A stretch of 36,689 nt of DNA from Hymenobacter terricola (GCF_017921975.2 NZ_JAGEMO020000092.1:1-36689); one strand, 5' to 3'; numbered from the stretch's first letter, positions 23,595 to 33,735 are shown. The notes: a model not told the origin generated them from the sequence alone. Made by a program: numbers and translations.

Positions 23595-24986
23595 ATGTTC
23601 CGAACTACCAACTACTTGCTTGGCCTGCTCCTGCTGTGCCTGCTGGCCGCCCCCGGCCGCGCCGAAACCGTGCGGATTTACCACGTGGGCGTGGGCCAGG
23701 GCGACGGCACTCTGATTGTGGTGACCAACGACCTCCGGCAGAAAGCCTCCATCCTGATTGATGCCGGCAACGGCAAGACCAAGGGCGCCGCCATGCTGGC
23801 GATGATTAAAACCTACCTCAGCGACGTGCAGCGGGTCGACGTCATCATCACCTCGCACCTGCACAGCGACCACCTGGGCGGCATGCAAAACGTAGTTTCG
23901 ACCCTGGTAAGCAACAACTGGGGCATCGGCACGATACTCGACCGTTCCGCTCAGGGCTACATCGGCGACGATTCGTGCTACACGGAAAACGACGCCAACC
24001 TCATCGACCGCCTCAACGACGACACCCCCCAGCTGCCCACCAGCCAGCTGGTTAAGGCCTACGCCAAGCTCGTGGCACCGCTCCGTGACAAAGGCGCGCT
24101 GAACTGGTTCAACGTGGCGGCCGGCATCAACGTGTTTGCCACGTTCATCCCCAAGTTCCAGACCCGGGCCCAGCTGCGCTGTCTCACCAGCAACGGCTAC
24201 GTGTGCAAGACGGCCACGGACTACTCCGACTGGATAAACCTGGCGGGCGAGGGCCGCAACGAAAACGACTTTTCGTACTCCTTTCTCTTCGAGCTGAACA
24301 GCTTCAAATACTTCACGGGCGGCGATATTGGGGGTGGCAAGCCCTACGTGGATTTGGAAACGCCGCTGGTCGCGTTTTTCGGGACGCGCCCCGATGCCGG
24401 CACCTTCCACTTCTGCGCCTACAAGGCCAGCCACCACGGCAGCCTGCACAGCACCAACGCCGCTTTTGTGGCCGCCACCACGCCCACCCTCACGGTGGTG
24501 CCGTCGGCGCTGCGCTCGTTCAGCGGCACCAAGCTGCCCGGCGAAGCCACGCTCACGCGCCTCGACGGCGTGAATTCGAACCTGCGCTACACCTACATCT
24601 GGGCCACGAATGGGGGTTCGTCGCGCTCCTCGGGCTCGGTCACGGCCTACCGCGACGTCACCATCATCGTGCACGACACCGCCTACGAAGCCAACCATCA
24701 GATGATGGTGTGCTCCATTACGCGCGACAAGGCCACCCTGGCGCTGCTGCCGAATACCCTGGTTCGCGAAACCATCACCTGCCCAAAGCACGCCAATACC
24801 CTGCTGGCCCGGCAAGTAGTCGAAGCTGACCGGCTGGCGTTCGAAAAAGCGGTATCGGCTCCGCTCCCGGCCGCAGGCATCGCGCCGCCTCCGACCCCCG
24901 CCCCGGCCCTGCGCACCAGCAGCCCGCGCCGGCACCAGCACTTCTGGCCCTGGCGCTGGGGGCACCGCCACGCTTATACCGAGTAG
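23595..24986 (+). CDS. Secreted ComEC-like metallo-beta-lactamase-fold hydrolase
   Basis: A signal peptide is clear (hydrophobic core at residues 7-19, cleavage near GRA-ET at 23). The catalytic domain follows the extracellular ComEC/Rec2 metallo-hydrolase pattern. HVGVGQGDGTLI is at 30-41. The metal motif HLHSDH has His88, His90, Asp92 and His93. GRNENDFSYSFLFEL then FTGGDI is at about 220-245 with Asp244, and KASHHGS is at 277-283. ComEC-type domains are thought to degrade one DNA strand during uptake, and relatives hydrolyse phosphodiesters. Here there are no competence membrane domains. Several cysteines suit an oxidised, exported protein. The C-terminal 40 residues are Pro-rich and then rich in His, Trp and Arg, which is unusual. 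It sits between the two giant genes with gaps of 21 and 58 bases. Confidence 0.84.
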   Translation: MFRTTNYLLGLLLLCLLAAPGRAETVRIYHVGVGQGDGTLIVVTNDLRQKASILIDAGNGKTKGAAMLAMIKTYLSDVQRVDVIITSHLHSDHLGGMQNVVSTLVSNNWGIGTILDRSAQGYIGDDSCYTENDANLIDRLNDDTPQLPTSQLVKAYAKLVAPLRDKGALNWFNVAAGINVFATFIPKFQTRAQLRCLTSNGYVCKTATDYSDWINLAGEGRNENDFSYSFLFELNSFKYFTGGDIGGGKPYVDLETPLVAFFGTRPDAGTFHFCAYKASHHGSLHSTNAAFVAATTPTLTVVPSALRSFSGTKLPGEATLTRLDGVNSNLRYTYIWATNGGSSRSSGSVTAYRDVTIIVHDTAYEANHQMMVCSITRDKATLALLPNTLVRETITCPKHANTLLARQVVEADRLAFEKAVSAPLPAAGIAPPPTPAPALRTSSPRRHQHFWPWRWGHRHAYTE

Positions 24987-25044
24987 GGCGGCCGCCTGAT
25001 TTTCGCCTTCTTTTTTCTGCTCATTCCCTTTCCCTCGCCGACGC

Positions 25045-28000
25045 ATGGCAACCACCCTCGAACAAATTGCCAGCCAGCTGATTGCCAAGGCCCAGAGCAC
25101 CGGCGGCAAGCTCTCGCTCGATAACTCCATCATCCTGAGCGACTGCTTTGCGAGCGTGCTGCAAGTGCTGGCGCTGCCGCAGGGCCTGTTCGTGCAGGTG
25201 GATGCCACCACGCCGGCCACCAACATCTACGTCGCGGCCGGCACGCTGTTCGTGAAGGGCGTGGGCGCGGCCTACGGCGGCTCGCTACCCGATTTTGAGT
25301 TGCAGCTGGTGGGCGAGGACGAGGCCACGCGCACGGCGGCCGTCACGGGCACGCTCTCGGCCCTGAACCTGAACCAGCTCGCCGCCGACCAGCTGGTGAG
25401 CAACGCTTCGCTGGCCACCCTGCTGCCCAGCCTGCCTTTCACCGACCTGGCGCTGGATGCGCAGTCGGACCCCACCGGGGCCAGCGGCCCGCTGATGACC
25501 CTGAGCCTGGCCAGCAGCCCCAACACCTGGCCCCTGCTGCCCGACCTGGGCATCGACCTGACCGGCGTGGGCGTGACGCTGCGCCGCACCGCCATCGCCC
25601 AAACCCTGAGCGTGACCGGGGCCTTCCTGCTGAACCACAAGCCGCTCAACGTGAGCCTGACGGTGCCGGCGTCGTCGTTTGTGGTGCCGGTCTGGACCAT
25701 TGGGCTGGATGGCGGCGGGAGCACAATCATCGATTTGGCCGACCTCTCGGCGCTGCTGGCGGGGGTGAATATTTTTGAGCAGCTGCCGCCCGGCTTCGCC
25801 GCCATCGGCAATTTCGGGTTGAAAAGCCTGCTGGTGAGCTTCACGCCCACCTCGCTTTCGGCCAGCAGCGTGCAGCAGATTATGGTGGATGTGGGCACGC
25901 CCGCCACTGCTGCCCTGCCGCTGGCGGGCTCCGTGGCCATTCAGCAGGCCGGCGTGCAGCTCACCATCCTAAACCCCTTCGTGGGGGCCAACCGGCAAAC
26001 CACGGCGGTTGTCTACGGCTCGCTGAAGCTCGGCAGCAGCAGCTACATCGACGTGACGATGACCATCCCCTTCGGCGGTTCCGACTGGGTGCTGAACGCG
26101 GCGGGCCAGTTCAATCTGAGCAACCTCTCGGTGTTCGAAAGCCTGCCCGGCGGCTACAGCACGAGCAGCATGAACCTGCCCGCCACCGTGAGCGGGGCGG
26201 CGCTGGTGCTCAACTACTTCACCATTTCCTTCAACCCCAGCTCGCTCCAGCTGTCGTTCATCACCTTCTCGGCGCAGCTGCAAACCACCTGGTGGATTAT
26301 CGACAACGAGCTGGGCTTCAGCAACCCCGCGCTCACGGTGTACATTCCGGGGGCCTCGCTGAAATCGGCCCCGCCGCTGTCGGCCAGCGCCTCGGGGCTG
26401 GTGCTGCTGCCCGATAACGTGGTGCTGGCCCTGGGCGCTTCCTACACCAAGGGCGGGCCGTGGTCGTTTGCGGCCGCCCTCGCGCCGGGCTCGCAGGTGA
26501 ACGTGATTTCGCTGGCCAAATACCTGCTGCAAACCGACGTGAACCCGGCCGCCATCTTGGGCATCAACGACTTGCTGATTACGGCCTTCGCCATGAGCGT
26601 GACGTCGGACCCGGCCACCGGCAAAACCACCTACGCCCTGAGCGGCACCACCACGGCCAACTGGAACCTCACCTTCGGCCTGCTGCCGCCCATCGACCTC
26701 GTGGCCGACCTGGCCGTGCAGTACGACGGCACCACCACCAACGTGGCCCTGGGCGTGAGCCTCGATTTGTTCGGCGTCGCATTCAAAGTCAGCTACTTGC
26801 TCCAGAATAACACCACCCAGCTGCAGCTGGCGTGGCAGGGGTTCACCTTCACCTACGACGAGACGAAGAACCTTATCACGGCCCAGGGCGGCGACTGGAC
26901 GCTGGGCGGCATCCTCACGGCGCTGGTGAACGAGATTGACCCAGGGCTGAATTTCACCCTGCCCGACCCCTGGAGCCTGCTCAACTCCATCAGCCTCAAG
27001 GGCCTGACGCTCACCATCGACCTCAGCACCAAGCAGGTGACGGTCAGCTACCCGATATCGGTGAAGCTGTTTTTTATCGACATCACCAGCATCAACCTCA
27101 GCGTGGAGAACGGCTCCGGCGTGATTGTAGCGCTGGAAGGCACCTACCTCGACGGCCAGAAAATTCCGTCCTGGAACGCCGTGAAGGACTCGCCGCCGGC
27201 CGTGCCCGGCTCGGGCTCCGACATGTTCGACCTGCGCTTTGCCGCCTTCGGGCAGCACGTTAGGCTGGCTGGCCTGCCCCAGCCCGCCACCGTGCAGGAC
27301 GCCATCAACGACTACACCACCTACCTGAAACCACCTAATCAGCAGTCCACTACGGTGCCGGTGGTGGCGGGCAGCAGCCAGCCCACCGGCACGCTGGTGT
27401 TCGACGAAACCAGCAGCTGGATGCTGGCGGCCGACTTCACGGTGGCCAAGTTCTACACCGTGCAGTTCGTGTTCAACGACCCCAGCCTGTACGGCCTGCG
27501 CATCGCCATTGCCAAGACGGCCGATTTCTTCGGGAATCTCGATTTTGAGATTATGTACAAGAAAATCAGCGACACCATTGGCATGTACCAGGCCGATTTG
27601 CAGCTGCCCGACGAGTTTCGGCACCTGGAGTTTGGCGAGGTGAGCATTACGCTGCCCGTCATCGGCATCAAGGTGTACACCAATGGCAATTTTTACCTCG
27701 ATTTCGGCTTTCCGGCCAGCATGACGGACTTTTCCCGCTCGTTCAGCGTGCAGGTGTTTCCGTTTGTGGGCTACGGCGGCTTCTACTTCGGCTACCTCAG
27801 CGGGGCCACGTCTACCAACGTGCCCACAACCAGCTACGGGCAGTTCAACCCCGTGATTGAGGCCGGGCTGGGCCTGTCGCTGGGCGTGGGCAAAACCATC
27901 AACGAGGGCATTTTTTCGGCGGGTCTGTCGCTCACGGCGGTGGGCATTTTCCAGGGCGTGCTGGGCTTTTACACCTGCTACGCCGACAGCAGCCAGACCG

Positions 28001-31000
28001 ATACCTACTACCGCTTCCAGGCCACGGTGGCGCTGGTGGGGCGCATCTACGGCAGCATCAATTTCGCCATCATTTCGGCTCAGTTCGACATCACGGCCTA
28101 CGTGAGCCTGATGCTGACCATTGAGGCCTACATGCCCATTCCCATTACCTTTCAGGCCGGCGTGAGCGTGTCACTAACCGTAAAAATCAACCTCGGCTTG
28201 TTCAAGATTTCCATTTCGCTGCGGTTCAGCATCACCATCTCGGCCTCGTTCACCATCGGCACCGATACCTCCTCCCAAGCGCTTTGGAACCGCGCCTGCA
28301 CCACCGGCGGCGCGCTGCGGGCGGCCCCCCTGGCGCTGTCCGCCCCGGCCGACCCGGTTGCCCTGGTGTGGCAGCCGCTGCTAATGGCCGCCGGCCAGCA
28401 AGAGCCGCTCGGGCTGTATTTCATGCCGCACCTCACGGTGAGCGCCGCAGCCGGGCCGCAGCAGGCCGAGTACGTGGCCATGCTCTACATCGACGCGCCG
28501 GACCCGGCCGGTACCAGCGCCGACACGTCGTCGCTGGGCAACCTGGCCACCGGCGTGCTCGCCTGGGTCCTCAACGCCTTGCTCAACAGCGGCAGCACCG
28601 GCACCACTTACGCCAGCCTGCTCACCCAAACCGTGACGGCCGACGATTTGAGCCTGCTGCTCTGCGTGTTTGAAAACCAGCCGGACAGCGTGCCACCGTT
28701 CAACTACGCCAACGCGGCCCACCACGACGCCAGCACGTTCCTCCAGCAGTTTTTCAGCGTCAACATCGTGCCGCCGCCCGCCGGCAGCGCCACCGACCCG
28801 GTGCTGCACGCGGCCGTGTTCCCGCCCTTCCCCGAGCTGCAACTGCAAACGGTGTACAACGGCACGGCCTCGGCCGTCACCGATTTTGCGCAGCAAAGCA
28901 TGACCGGTGACCAGGGCTACATCGCGGCCGTGACGGCGCTGCTGCAAACCCTGGGCGTGAATTACGAAACCGCCCTCGCCGCCGGCCAGGACGCCGCCAG
29001 CTGCGCCAACGTGGACAACAGCGGCACCCAAGCCCAGCCCAACCTGTCGCTGCCCACCTTCTTCATCACCGATTACCTGGCGCTGCTGGCCAAAAGCATG
29101 CTGCAAAACGGCCTGAGCTACTTCAAGGCCAACGGGACGGCCTCGGCCACGGTGCAGCAGGTATTGACGGGCGTGCGCACGCCGGCCAACATTGCCGGGC
29201 TTTCGGGCATGGCTTCGCGCTTCCTGCTGCACGGCCTGCGCCTGCCCGCGCCGCCCGTGGCCGCCACCGGCCTGGTGCAGCCCTTCTACGCCCTCACGGG
29301 CCAGCAGGTGCCCCTGCCCGCCACCCTGGCCACCACCGACACCTACACCATTCAGCTGCTGAAAGCCGCCGGCACCACCTGGCTGGGCTTCAACGCCACG
29401 GCCGCCACCACGCTGCCCATCACGCTGGCCGCCGATGAAATCACGCGCATTATTCAGACGGCGGGCGTGACGATTGCGCCGACTTTCCTGCCGGGCTTCC
29501 CGGCGGCGATGGTGAATTTTGCCGATAACCCGCAGGCGTTCACGCTGGGCAGCCCGGCGCTGTGGCAGTACCCCGGCCAGTATTTTGGCGGGGTGGGCAC
29601 CAAGCCCTCGGTGCTGAAACTGCCCGCCAACCTACAAAACGAGCTGACCCTGCTGGCGGGCCAGAACCTCGATTTCACCCTGATGGCCCTGAGCGCGGCC
29701 GGTGAAAACCCGCGGCCCGCAGCCGTGCAGAATTATGCCTGGGCCACGGCCGTCACGGTCACCATCCAGAAAATCACGGCCGTGGAAGGGCAGCCCGCGC
29801 CGCTGCAAGGCAATATGTACAACCTCATCGGCACCGACGATGTGGGCGTTTCCTACCTCCAGGATTTGGTGTCGTACCTCGACTCGCCGGCCGGCAACAC
29901 CCTGGCGGGCACGGTGCAGGTGCTCTACCAGCCCGACCCCACTGGCAACAGCGCGGGCGGCTACATCTCGGCGGCCAACAACACCGCCACGCCCCCCGAC
30001 CAGATTGCGCTGGCCATCATCCAGGCTAACCTTTCGACCGATACCAACCCGGAAACCACCGGCCTGCTGCGCGACGTCCTGGCCGCCGCGCCCGTGTTCC
30101 CGAACACGCTGAACAGCTTCACGGAGTTCGTGACCTTGCTTTGGGAGTGCAGCATCGTGCGCTCGGGCGGCTATTATTTCTACTACGACGCCGTGGCCCA
30201 GGGCCACGCCGGCCTGCCCGATGCTTTGTTCGACGCCAACGGCGCGGCCACGGTCCAGGTGCTCATCACCTACCCGCAGTTCCTGGCCCAGCCCTTCATC
30301 AACAGCGCCGTGGTGGGCGATGCGCTCGACTATTCCTCGACGGCCGTATTTGCCCAAACCCCGGCCCTGACCGTGCGCACGGCCACGTTGCAGCCCGGCA
30401 GCGTGGGCTACGTCATCCAGCGCCACAACCCCGGCGACTACGACCCCGCCACCCTGCCGCCCACCCCGCAGGAAGACGAAGTGTACCTCGAAAACCAGTT
30501 CAACCTGGTGGGGGCCACCCTGCCCGCCGTGCCGGCCTACCAGAACCTGCTGCCCTCCGGCCCGGTGGATGAGCTGGACCCTGCCACCGGCGTGGTGTCG
30601 GGCAGCGATGCCGTGTGGGCCTACAGCGGCATCATTCCCTATGCCCAGTTTGTGCAGCCGGGCAGTCCGCTTTATGGCTTTATTGACCCCTACGCCGGGG
30701 TGGGCACCACCGTGGCCATCCAGCTGAACTGGCAGGACATGTTCGGCAACGTGCTGCCGTTTGCGGCCGGGCAGGGACTGGTAAATGCGCCGCTGCTCTA
30801 CACCGACCCGCTGCTGGCGGTGTCGCAGTGGCCGTCTGCGTCGGTGGGCTACGCCTTCGCCGGCACCAGCGCCAGCCCGGAAGTGCAGCTCACCTTCGGC
30901 TTCGCCACTGCCCGCTACCTGGGCCAGTCGGCGGCCAATAATGCCGCCATCGACCTGCAAACCTGGATGCGCCTGTGGTACCAGCTCCAGCACGCCGCCG

Positions 31001-33645
31001 ATTTGAGCATGGCGTTCACCGTGTCCATCGACGGCACGGCGGCGGCCCCGCTGGGCTCCGTGCGCCCGCTCGACCTGGGGGCGCTGCAAACCCAGTTTGT
31101 GCGGCCCGCCATCGATTATCTGTACGGCATCGCCTACCCCGCGCCCAGCCTGAGCCCGGCGGTGCCCCCGGCCTACGTCGTCACCTCGCCCGTGGCCCCG
31201 GCCAGCATCAGCTCGTATCTCGATTTTTTTGCCCTCACGGTGAGCATCACCATGAGCCGCACGGGGCACGTCGACCCGAACTTTGCCACCACGCCGGGCG
31301 TGAGCAGCGCCGTAACCGGCGTGCAGCCGCTCACGAGCGCGGCGGGCAGCTCGGCCACGGCCATCACGGCGTTTGCCACGGCGTTCGAAGCCTTGTTCAA
31401 CGCCGCCGGGCCGGTGTATCTGAAAGTGGCCACCGCCACCAACCTGAGCACCGCCACCACCACGGCCAGCGCCACGCCGCCCCTCTGGGTGGTGCGCTTC
31501 GATACCAGCGGCCAGGCCGGCATCAGCATTCCCTACGGCCAGGATGCCGACGGCAATGCCCTGGCGGCCTACTACGCGCCCATTCCGCTGGCCACCAGCC
31601 TGCAGAGCTTCAGCGCCCCGGTGCCAGGCTACCAGACCGGCCAGCCCTACCCCGGCACCGCGGCCACCAACAACTTCACCGGCATCGACCTCGACAACTG
31701 GGGCCAGCAGTTCCTCGAAGCCCTCGACCGCTTCCTGACGCCGGCCTACGCCGTGCCGGCCTTCCTGCTCGACAACGGCACCAGCCTCCAGCTGATTCTG
31801 GACGCCAAGCAGGCGCTGGCCGAAGCCATTACCGGCACGGTGGACAACATCATCGACTCGGACGTGGCCGCCAAGCAGGCCAACGTGCGCAACGCCCAGG
31901 AAAAATGGCTCCAGCAGCTGCTCATTCAGCTGGGCGGAGCTTATGCCTACACGGCAGCGGTGCAAACGCCGGTCACGGTGAGCTCCAGCTGGAGCGGGCC
32001 CAACACCGACCCGCCGGTGGCCGGCAGCCCGCCGCGCCTCTACGGGCAGCTGGTGGGCGCGCCCTTGGGCAACGACGCCGGCGGCGTGTTCGAGCAGGAA
32101 TTCTCCCTCACCACCGCCAAGCTCCCCATCGGCACCGGCGATTCCTGGCTGACCTACCTGTTCCAGTGCAGGGACGCGGCCGATTTCGCCAGCTTCCCCT
32201 TCGGCGGCATGCAGTTCGCCATCACCCACGTCGAATGGAATTATGAGGCCGTGGAGGGCGTGGAAGGCTATTTGGGCTCGTCGTGGCTGGCGCTGGTACT
32301 GCCGGGCGCGCTGCCCGCCAGCTTCACCAACGTAGGCCCGGTCACGGTGCCGGTACCGCTGCGGGCCTACCCCACGCCGCCGTCCGTCACCGCGCAAAGC
32401 GCCGTCAATCCCTCGCCCGAAGCCACGCCGGCCAATGCCGTGCTGGCCGCCCGCAGCTGGGACTACCAGTTCAGCTACCAGGCATCCAACGTGAACCAGG
32501 ACACGGTGGCGGTGCAGGTGCAGTTCAACGTGGGCACGGCTTCGGCCAACGGCCTGACGCTGGGCACCAACCCCATTCTGCCGCTGGCGCAGGCCCTGGC
32601 GCAGTTCATGGGCGTGTACCCGGCCATCAGCGCCGATTTTGACCAGCACCTGACCCAGGTTACCACCGCCGCTGCCTCCGGGCCGGCCTGGCAGGCGCTG
32701 CAAGCCTTCATTCTGCTGGCGCAAAACGTGGCCACGGCCTGGGCCACCACCAACCAGGTGAACCCGCTCAAAGCCGGGCCGCAGCTGCGCGCCACCCCGC
32801 CGGCCGCGCCCACGTTCGTCAAGCTCGACTTCCAGGTGGAAGAATCTTCGCTGAAGGAAAACCCGCAAAACCCCTTGCTGGTGACCGTATCGGCCGCGGC
32901 CGCCAACCCCCTACCGCTGCTGCTGGGCCTCGATATTCCGGGCTACACCCGCGCTTCGGCGGGCAGCGGCGCGGGCTGGGTGCAGTACAGCTACACCGAC
33001 CCGGCCGGCCAGCCCCTGCTTTTTGCCAACCGCAACCTGGTGCCCACGCGCCTGGCCACGGCCCCGGCCGTGGACATCCTGAACCAGCAAAACGGCTGGG
33101 CCGGCCTGCGCATCATCCGCAACCAGGACCTGCTGCAAGTGCCGGGCTCGCCCACCGACTGGCAGCCCACCAACCCGCTGTTCATCTACCAGACGCCGCT
33201 GGTGATGTTCTTCTCGCAGCTGGCCCCGTTGTTTGCCGGCACCGCGCCCATCAACCTGGCCCAGCTGCCGGCGGCCGGGGGCGGCGCGGCCCAGCCACGC
33301 TCCCTGGCCGACAACGTGCTGGCCCTCGTGGCGGCCCTCACGCAGGCCGTCACCGTCAGCAGCCTCACCGCGAAAGTGGAGTGCGAGTACGCCTACACCC
33401 TGCCCAGCGGCCTGCCCGTGACCCTGCCCGTGCTGCTGGCCCTGCCGTTCCCGCTGCCCACCGCCGACCCCACGAATGCCTTCGCCACCACGCTCACCGC
33501 GGCCCTCACCGCCTGGCAAGAGCAGCACCAGCCCAACCCCACCGGCGGCCAGTGGCTGTTCGACATCAGCCTGTTTTCGGCCTACGGTTCGGGGCCGCCC
33601 ATGCTGCGGCTGGCGTTTGAGCTGCTGCTCGCCGATTTGGGATAA
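25045..33645 (+). CDS. 2866-residue giant beta-rich protein with degenerate N-terminal repeats
   Basis: The frame is open for 8.6 kb from an ATG at 25045 (MATTLEQIASQLIAKAQSTG). No signal peptide, surface-anchor or type 9 secretion tail is visible. Residues about 45-720 hold roughly five degenerate units of 110-130 residues (for example near 195, 322, 448 and 565). Each has a strand pair such as VYGSLKLG, a W-x-L element, an L-rich stretch, a proline-led loop and a second strand group. Residues 730-1073 are highly patterned, with LYGLRIAIAKTADFFGNLDF, FGEVSITLPVIGIKVYTNGN and then long alternating-hydrophobic strands ending SITISASFTIGTD. This region recalls DUF6603-type proteins of bacteria and fungi, from memory only. 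Residues 1081-2866 are unrecognised, low in charge, and end LFDISLFSAYGSGPPMLRLA. Confidence 0.78.
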   Translation: MATTLEQIASQLIAKAQSTGGKLSLDNSIILSDCFASVLQVLALPQGLFVQVDATTPATNIYVAAGTLFVKGVGAAYGGSLPDFELQLVGEDEATRTAAVTGTLSALNLNQLAADQLVSNASLATLLPSLPFTDLALDAQSDPTGASGPLMTLSLASSPNTWPLLPDLGIDLTGVGVTLRRTAIAQTLSVTGAFLLNHKPLNVSLTVPASSFVVPVWTIGLDGGGSTIIDLADLSALLAGVNIFEQLPPGFAAIGNFGLKSLLVSFTPTSLSASSVQQIMVDVGTPATAALPLAGSVAIQQAGVQLTILNPFVGANRQTTAVVYGSLKLGSSSYIDVTMTIPFGGSDWVLNAAGQFNLSNLSVFESLPGGYSTSSMNLPATVSGAALVLNYFTISFNPSSLQLSFITFSAQLQTTWWIIDNELGFSNPALTVYIPGASLKSAPPLSASASGLVLLPDNVVLALGASYTKGGPWSFAAALAPGSQVNVISLAKYLLQTDVNPAAILGINDLLITAFAMSVTSDPATGKTTYALSGTTTANWNLTFGLLPPIDLVADLAVQYDGTTTNVALGVSLDLFGVAFKVSYLLQNNTTQLQLAWQGFTFTYDETKNLITAQGGDWTLGGILTALVNEIDPGLNFTLPDPWSLLNSISLKGLTLTIDLSTKQVTVSYPISVKLFFIDITSINLSVENGSGVIVALEGTYLDGQKIPSWNAVKDSPPAVPGSGSDMFDLRFAAFGQHVRLAGLPQPATVQDAINDYTTYLKPPNQQSTTVPVVAGSSQPTGTLVFDETSSWMLAADFTVAKFYTVQFVFNDPSLYGLRIAIAKTADFFGNLDFEIMYKKISDTIGMYQADLQLPDEFRHLEFGEVSITLPVIGIKVYTNGNFYLDFGFPASMTDFSRSFSVQVFPFVGYGGFYFGYLSGATSTNVPTTSYGQFNPVIEAGLGLSLGVGKTINEGIFSAGLSLTAVGIFQGVLGFYTCYADSSQTDTYYRFQATVALVGRIYGSINFAIISAQFDITAYVSLMLTIEAYMPIPITFQAGVSVSLTVKINLGLFKISISLRFSITISASFTIGTDTSSQALWNRACTTGGALRAAPLALSAPADPVALVWQPLLMAAGQQEPLGLYFMPHLTVSAAAGPQQAEYVAMLYIDAPDPAGTSADTSSLGNLATGVLAWVLNALLNSGSTGTTYASLLTQTVTADDLSLLLCVFENQPDSVPPFNYANAAHHDASTFLQQFFSVNIVPPPAGSATDPVLHAAVFPPFPELQLQTVYNGTASAVTDFAQQSMTGDQGYIAAVTALLQTLGVNYETALAAGQDAASCANVDNSGTQAQPNLSLPTFFITDYLALLAKSMLQNGLSYFKANGTASATVQQVLTGVRTPANIAGLSGMASRFLLHGLRLPAPPVAATGLVQPFYALTGQQVPLPATLATTDTYTIQLLKAAGTTWLGFNATAATTLPITLAADEITRIIQTAGVTIAPTFLPGFPAAMVNFADNPQAFTLGSPALWQYPGQYFGGVGTKPSVLKLPANLQNELTLLAGQNLDFTLMALSAAGENPRPAAVQNYAWATAVTVTIQKITAVEGQPAPLQGNMYNLIGTDDVGVSYLQDLVSYLDSPAGNTLAGTVQVLYQPDPTGNSAGGYISAANNTATPPDQIALAIIQANLSTDTNPETTGLLRDVLAAAPVFPNTLNSFTEFVTLLWECSIVRSGGYYFYYDAVAQGHAGLPDALFDANGAATVQVLITYPQFLAQPFINSAVVGDALDYSSTAVFAQTPALTVRTATLQPGSVGYVIQRHNPGDYDPATLPPTPQEDEVYLENQFNLVGATLPAVPAYQNLLPSGPVDELDPATGVVSGSDAVWAYSGIIPYAQFVQPGSPLYGFIDPYAGVGTTVAIQLNWQDMFGNVLPFAAGQGLVNAPLLYTDPLLAVSQWPSASVGYAFAGTSASPEVQLTFGFATARYLGQSAANNAAIDLQTWMRLWYQLQHAADLSMAFTVSIDGTAAAPLGSVRPLDLGALQTQFVRPAIDYLYGIAYPAPSLSPAVPPAYVVTSPVAPASISSYLDFFALTVSITMSRTGHVDPNFATTPGVSSAVTGVQPLTSAAGSSATAITAFATAFEALFNAAGPVYLKVATATNLSTATTTASATPPLWVVRFDTSGQAGISIPYGQDADGNALAAYYAPIPLATSLQSFSAPVPGYQTGQPYPGTAATNNFTGIDLDNWGQQFLEALDRFLTPAYAVPAFLLDNGTSLQLILDAKQALAEAITGTVDNIIDSDVAAKQANVRNAQEKWLQQLLIQLGGAYAYTAAVQTPVTVSSSWSGPNTDPPVAGSPPRLYGQLVGAPLGNDAGGVFEQEFSLTTAKLPIGTGDSWLTYLFQCRDAADFASFPFGGMQFAITHVEWNYEAVEGVEGYLGSSWLALVLPGALPASFTNVGPVTVPVPLRAYPTPPSVTAQSAVNPSPEATPANAVLAARSWDYQFSYQASNVNQDTVAVQVQFNVGTASANGLTLGTNPILPLAQALAQFMGVYPAISADFDQHLTQVTTAAASGPAWQALQAFILLAQNVATAWATTNQVNPLKAGPQLRATPPAAPTFVKLDFQVEESSLKENPQNPLLVTVSAAAANPLPLLLGLDIPGYTRASAGSGAGWVQYSYTDPAGQPLLFANRNLVPTRLATAPAVDILNQQNGWAGLRIIRNQDLLQVPGSPTDWQPTNPLFIYQTPLVMFFSQLAPLFAGTAPINLAQLPAAGGGAAQPRSLADNVLALVAALTQAVTVSSLTAKVECEYAYTLPSGLPVTLPVLLALPFPLPTADPTNAFATTLTAALTAWQEQHQPNPTGGQWLFDISLFSAYGSGPPMLRLAFELLLADLG

Positions 33646-33683
33646 GCGCTTGGCAGGCAAGGCTTTGGAATGACGTTCCGGCA

Positions 33684-33735
33684 ATGAATTATGAATTAAG
33701 AATTTGACCATCAGATTTTTAATTCATAATTCATT
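33684..33735. repeat. AT-rich inverted repeat, possible terminator of the giant gene
   Basis: Seventeen bases, AATGAATTATGAATTAA, at 33684-33700 pair perfectly with 33719-33735 across an 18-base loop. It lies 38 bases after the stop of the 2866-residue gene. AATTATGAATT-type repeats are common between genes in Bacteroidota and cyanobacteria. Confidence 0.7.
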
